In this document: in pieces, positions 60,485 to 64,000 of the stretch
Layout: each line of letters opens with the position of its first letter
Position numbering within the stretch: position 1 is the first letter of the stretch
NCBI GenBank assembly: GCA_963715055.1
Contig: CAVQRB010000013.1
Span: 62,001 to 126,000, forward strand
Source: CAVQRB01 sp963715055
GTDB taxonomy: Bacteria > Pseudomonadota > Alphaproteobacteria > Rhodobacterales > Rhodobacteraceae
Reading direction: 5' to 3'
DNA length: 64,000 bases
Notes under the pieces: model-generated
Databases searched by the model: none
Told to the model about the DNA's origin: nothing
What the model saw: the letters and a program-made list of their open reading frames with translations, nothing else
Program-made: the position numbers and the translations under genes

Positions 60485-61648
60485 CTACTTTGCAGTTGAT
60501 GTCTTTCGAAGGGCGAAAAGAGTTCCGGAAGGGCCGAGCAGTTCAAATACCACTGTGGTGCCAATGGTGACGGTCAAGATGGCTTGGGCATATGCTGGAA
60601 ACTCCTCGGCGGCAATCAAGGCCATCCCTAACGCAACACCCGCTTGGGGCAGAAGGGCAATACCGAACCATGGGCGGTATTCCGGTGGTGCGCCACCGAT
60701 GAACGCTCCGATCCAGCCGCCTATGATCCGCGAGATGATCCGCAGAACGACATAGCCCAGTCCAAGCAGCCCGACATTGCGCAGCGCGCCGACATCGAGC
60801 GAGGCCCCGGCCAGGATAAAAAACAAGATCATGAATGGCCATTGAAAATGCTTGATCTCGTGAAATGCGCGTGAATGGTGCCGAGCAACATTCACAATTA
60901 CTGTCCCGGCGGTCATGCCCGCGATCAGGAACGATACGTCGAGCCACAGCGCTAGTCCGGCACACAAGAATACAATGCCAAGTGCTTCAGTCTGTTGCGG
61001 CTCTCCCTTGGCCAAACGCCCGGTTAGGTATGCCCCGGGCCAGCCCAGAGCCAACCCCAGAACAAGTGCACCGCAAATCTCCCATGCGGCGTCGAAAAGG
61101 CCACCGTTCGCCTCTCCGCCGTTCAGCAGGCCAACGACGATCAGGATCAACGAGAATGCCAGCACGCCCCAGGCGTCATCGATAGCGACAATGCCAGTCA
61201 GAGTTTTCGTAAATCCTCCTTTGGCATCGGCTTGATGGATCACATCCTGCGTGGCTGCGGGATCAGTCGCTGTAGCAATGCCGCCCAAGAGCAGTGCAAG
61301 ACCCAGATCGATACCGATAGCCCAAAGCCCGGCTCCAACGACAGCAATTGTCACGATGACAACCGAGAGCGAGATCGCCAAAATCGTCACCCCATGCTTG
61401 CGCAGGTTTTTCAACGATAGCGAACTGCCCAGCAGGAAGGCGACCGTGGTCAAGGCGGCAATAGTCAGGAACTCGTACCAATACTTTGCCTCGACCGGCA
61501 GCCAGTTCAGGCCTGAACTCCCAACGGCGACGCCACAGAGCAACAGCAATGTGACGCGGGGCAGTCGGGTGCGCCGTCCGAATTGATCCGCGAAAAGTCC
61601 AAGCAGAAAGAGTGCGCCGAGGGTCAGGAAGATCAGATGCAATTCCAT
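60485..61648 (-). CDS. CPA2-family cation/proton antiporter
   Basis: 387-residue antiporter with about twelve helices. The family signatures GGIATATDPAATQDVI and the ion-binding Asp-Asp pair in GIVAIDDAWGVLAF (as in NapA/NhaA-type electrogenic exchangers) are visible. The C-terminal regulatory TrkA-type domain of KefB/KefC is absent. It likely exchanges Na+ or K+ for H+. It stands alone, which leaves its regulation open. Confidence 0.88.
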   Translation of the reverse strand: MELHLIFLTLGALFLLGLFADQFGRRTRLPRVTLLLLCGVAVGSSGLNWLPVEAKYWYEFLTIAALTTVAFLLGSSLSLKNLRKHGVTILAISLSVVIVTIAVVGAGLWAIGIDLGLALLLGGIATATDPAATQDVIHQADAKGGFTKTLTGIVAIDDAWGVLAFSLILIVVGLLNGGEANGGLFDAAWEICGALVLGLALGWPGAYLTGRLAKGEPQQTEALGIVFLCAGLALWLDVSFLIAGMTAGTVIVNVARHHSRAFHEIKHFQWPFMILFFILAGASLDVGALRNVGLLGLGYVVLRIISRIIGGWIGAFIGGAPPEYRPWFGIALLPQAGVALGMALIAAEEFPAYAQAILTVTIGTTVVFELLGPSGTLFALRKTSTAK

Positions 61649-62170
61649 GGCTCACGCTAACCGATGCTCGACTGGGCGCCTTGCTCTATATCAATCCACG
61701 ATGAGGATCGCGAGCGCCATTCTCTGACATGCGATCGGCCACTTCGTTCGCAGCTCGATCATAGTTTCAGTCGATTTTAGTGTGAATTGCATCAAAGGCC
61801 GACTTTCTTCCTGCGGCACAGCCGATGGTTTCGCTCAAATGAGTTGCGACATCTGCGAGCATCGGTGCCGGACCATGCCTGCATTGGGCGGCGGACTTAC
61901 GGCGGCGCAGCGAGGTAAGCTTGGACTACGCTCCGTCAGCAGCCATTCCCGAAACACAGGAATTTCAACGCTTTCAGCGGAGTGACCCGATCCTCGGACA
62001 TTCGGCTGTTCGAAGCGGTCGGTAGACGACTGTGCCCGGAACTTCGGCTCCGAGCCCAGGCTGACCATGACGTCGAAGACCGCACTTCGCAGCCACAGCA
62101 CGATAGGCCCGCTAAGATCGGCCCTAAGCTGTCCTGTATGGCGAGTGCAGCGAACGACCGCTTGACCGCT
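61649..62170. other. intergenic, no gene seen
   Basis: 522 bp between the antiporter start and the helicase stop. Short frames on both strands lack recognisable protein features. No site or terminator was identified. Confidence 0.5.
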
Positions 62171-64000
62171 CTACTTGCCGCTTTTTTCCTTTCTGAACAA
62201 TCCTTCAGTCTCTCTGACCTCTTCGAAGACCAGTTCAGGCACAACGACTTCCCAATTGGAGCGTTTCAGTAAGTGATGAAAACGCTCATCAGCATCCTCT
62301 TTACGCCATTGTATGATGGCCGCGATCTCGCCGGAGACAAATTTCGTTCCAATCGGTGGCGCGAATGCGTGTGACATCCTCCCGAGGGCCCGCCCTCGAA
62401 CATCTTCGATCTGCCAGAGATCCCTGACCCTGGAGAGCCTGACTGGCGCGCCGACCTTTGCTTCGGCGATCGCGTTATGAACTGCGTGCCAATCACCTTG
62501 ACGTCCTGCGAATGACAGATCGACCATCTTCATCTCGGGCGATTGAAAGAACCGGCGTGGGCCGGGGACTGTCGCCAAGTCGGGCACCACGTCCCGCGTG
62601 ACCACGGAAGGCGACACGGTGGGAAGGTATTCGTGATTGTCGTTGCTCATGACGATCAAGTTGCGCCGCGCACGTGTCATGGCGACATAGAACAATCGCC
62701 TCGGCGCGTCCTGATCTTCGTTGCGTGAGGGCCGTTCCCAGCCGCCATCCATGATCACGACATCGTCAAATTCGAGGCCCTTGGCCCGGTGCGCTGTCAA
62801 CAATTTGAGTCCGCGCTGCTCTCCCCAAGAATCCTTAGACCATTCGGCAAACCATTCGATCACGTCAGGGATCGGAAACGCTTTGCCGTCAACGTCACGC
62901 GCAAGTTGCCCAAGTCCTTCGCCAATTCGGTCGGTCCAACGGCTTGAAGGTATCGCGTTAAGGGTTTCGATCATCTCCCCTAAGCCGACCATGGCCCCGT
63001 CTTTCTCGCGCAGGCCACCGATGAACCTTTGCATTTCGCGGGTGCGCCAGACACTCGGCAGGTTCTCGTTCGCCATTTCGACGGGAATTCCCTGCGCCTC
63101 GGCAAAGTCGCGGACCGGCAAAAGCTTGCGCCAATCCCGAGAAATGATGGCAGCCCCTTTCCAACTCCAGTCAGGGACCAGCTTTGACAGGCGGATCATC
63201 TCGTTAACCGCCGCAAGGGCCTGCGCGTCATTTCCAGCGGGACAGCCAAGAATTTGGACCCGTCCCCGCGCTACCGGGTCAAGTTCTTCCATGACACCCC
63301 CGGCCGGGTCTCTTTGCCGCGATTGGTCGACGCTGATCCCATGCCCCGTTTTCATGCGTTCACGGGAGCCTTCGATTACGGCGTTCGCGGCGCTGACAAT
63401 GTGCTTCGACGAGCGATAATTGTCGGTTAGAAAGACCGGCTTGGCTGAATAATCCTCTTCGAATTGCCGGATGTGACGCACCGATGCGCCCGCAAACGCA
63501 TAGATATTTTGGTCGTCATCGCCGACGGCGAACAGGCTGATTCGTTGATCGGGATCGTCAATGCTGCGACCGGCCACCGCAGCGATCAGGGCGTATTCCT
63601 CTGGCCCTACGTCCTGATATTCGTCCACGAGTATCCAGCGAAACCCCTGGATCAATGTCTCTCGCAAGGCTTCGGCCTCGACTTTGTCCAGCCCGTCGCC
63701 GCGCAAGAGACGTGCCGCATCCGTCAGAAGCGTCTTGAAGTCGGGCTCATCGGCCCCTGACCATCCTGCGAAACTCGCGCCAACCAACCGCATGGCCAAG
63801 GCATGGATTGTCAAAACTGTCACGAAGCGCGCATCTTCGCCGATCAGACGACGCAAGCGTTCCCTGATCTCGGCGGCGGCGTGACGATTGTAGGCGAGCA
63901 CAAGAATACCGTTTGGATCTTCGCGCTTGATCCGAACCAGATAGGCCACACGATGGACCAAAACGCGTGTCTTGCCCGAGCCCGGCCCCGCAAGAACAAG
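62171..64000 (-). CDS. UvrD/Rep-type superfamily 1 helicase, 5' end outside window
   Basis: About 609 residues of an SF1A DNA helicase, open through the right edge. Motif I (AGPGSGKT) is at the very edge, followed by motif Ia (LAYNRHAAAEIRERL), II (DEYQDV), III (VGDDDQNIYAFAGA), V (LLTAHRAKGLEF) and VI (YVAMTRARRNLIV). The tail after motif VI lacks PcrA/UvrD C-terminal features and has its own domain (RLSRVRDLWQIEDVRGRALGR). The opening part resembles the helicase portion found at the C-terminus of long RecQ-UvrD fusion proteins, so the missing part may contain a RecQ domain; this is inference. Confidence 0.82.
   Translation of the reverse strand, partial: LVLAGPGSGKTRVLVHRVAYLVRIKREDPNGILVLAYNRHAAAEIRERLRRLIGEDARFVTVLTIHALAMRLVGASFAGWSGADEPDFKTLLTDAARLLRGDGLDKVEAEALRETLIQGFRWILVDEYQDVGPEEYALIAAVAGRSIDDPDQRISLFAVGDDDQNIYAFAGASVRHIRQFEEDYSAKPVFLTDNYRSSKHIVSAANAVIEGSRERMKTGHGISVDQSRQRDPAGGVMEELDPVARGRVQILGCPAGNDAQALAAVNEMIRLSKLVPDWSWKGAAIISRDWRKLLPVRDFAEAQGIPVEMANENLPSVWRTREMQRFIGGLREKDGAMVGLGEMIETLNAIPSSRWTDRIGEGLGQLARDVDGKAFPIPDVIEWFAEWSKDSWGEQRGLKLLTAHRAKGLEFDDVVIMDGGWERPSRNEDQDAPRRLFYVAMTRARRNLIVMSNDNHEYLPTVSPSVVTRDVVPDLATVPGPRRFFQSPEMKMVDLSFAGRQGDWHAVHNAIAEAKVGAPVRLSRVRDLWQIEDVRGRALGRMSHAFAPPIGTKFVSGEIAAIIQWRKEDADERFHHLLKRSNWEVVVPELVFEEVRETEGLFRKEKSGK

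Noticed and set aside
1..64000. CRISPR arrays, tRNA and rRNA genes, and an intact insertion sequence or prophage.
   Set aside because: No regularly spaced repeats, cloverleaf-like segments, rRNA sequence, integrase or complete transposase were recognised on reading through the window.

Overview
The window looks like a chromosomal segment from an alphaproteobacterium of the Rhodobacterales (Roseobacter/Rhodobacter type). Evidence: high-GC coding with tightly overlapping ATGA gene junctions, a bchE-bchJ pair (bacteriochlorophyll synthesis) with a PpsR/CrtJ-type palindrome, and a Paracoccus-type respiratory nitrate cluster (narR divergent from a fused narK, then narGHJI). It also carries DUF6455, DUF6525 and DUF1826 genes familiar from this order. 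No rRNA, tRNA or CRISPR array was seen.

Layout. 1-1946: tail of a drug/metabolite transporter and an aldo/keto reductase. 2175-10140 (minus): one tightly coupled eight-gene operon. It encodes a small Rieske protein, a Rieske-oxygenase catalytic subunit without a Rieske cluster site, a glutathione-S-transferase-like protein, an 8-oxoguanine/guanine-deaminase-like amidohydrolase and a complete BMP-type (nucleoside/purine) ABC importer. I read it as a methylpurine or oxopurine uptake and degradation system built on the logic of the caffeine N7-demethylase NdmC/NdmE, but with the Rieske centre on a free-standing protein. 10285-11317: a small acylphosphatase-like gene, a candidate small RNA with a Crp-like site, and a SpoIIAA-like gene behind an FNR-type promoter.

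11653-25036: an amide/amine catabolic region. An RpiR regulator, a glutamine-synthetase-like enzyme, an acetamidase/formamidase and an SDR lie on the minus strand. They face a cysteine hydrolase, a branched-chain-type ABC importer (with an apparent frameshift in its fused permease-ATPase) and an N-formylglutamate amidohydrolase. A 1008-residue kinase-peptidase-aminotransferase fusion follows. 25530-27852: bchE and bchJ with FNR-like and PpsR-like sites at the promoter. 28190-34433: SulP transporter, transposase remnant, acyl-CoA dehydrogenase, AraC regulator and a probably zinc-regulated CobW operon. 34779-35844: Xre/RES toxin-antitoxin pair.

36042-54086: a nitrate/nitric-oxide island: nsrR with its operator, nnrS, nnrU, two small cysteine-motif proteins behind an FNR-type promoter, narR, fused narK, narGHJI, a cytoplasmic parvulin, a hemerythrin-like protein, beta-carbonic anhydrase, moeA and a DUF2478 protein. 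55333-64000: a gene-poorer stretch with an APC transporter, an FHA-like/transmembrane/serine-protease fusion, an MFS transporter, a cation/proton antiporter and a truncated UvrD-type helicase, separated by long apparently non-coding gaps.

A unifying theme is oxygen and redox control. Four FNR-type boxes (near 10842, 25537, 39008 and 40825) precede genes of different function, and three of them sit about 41.5 bp upstream of the start point implied by a plausible -10 element.
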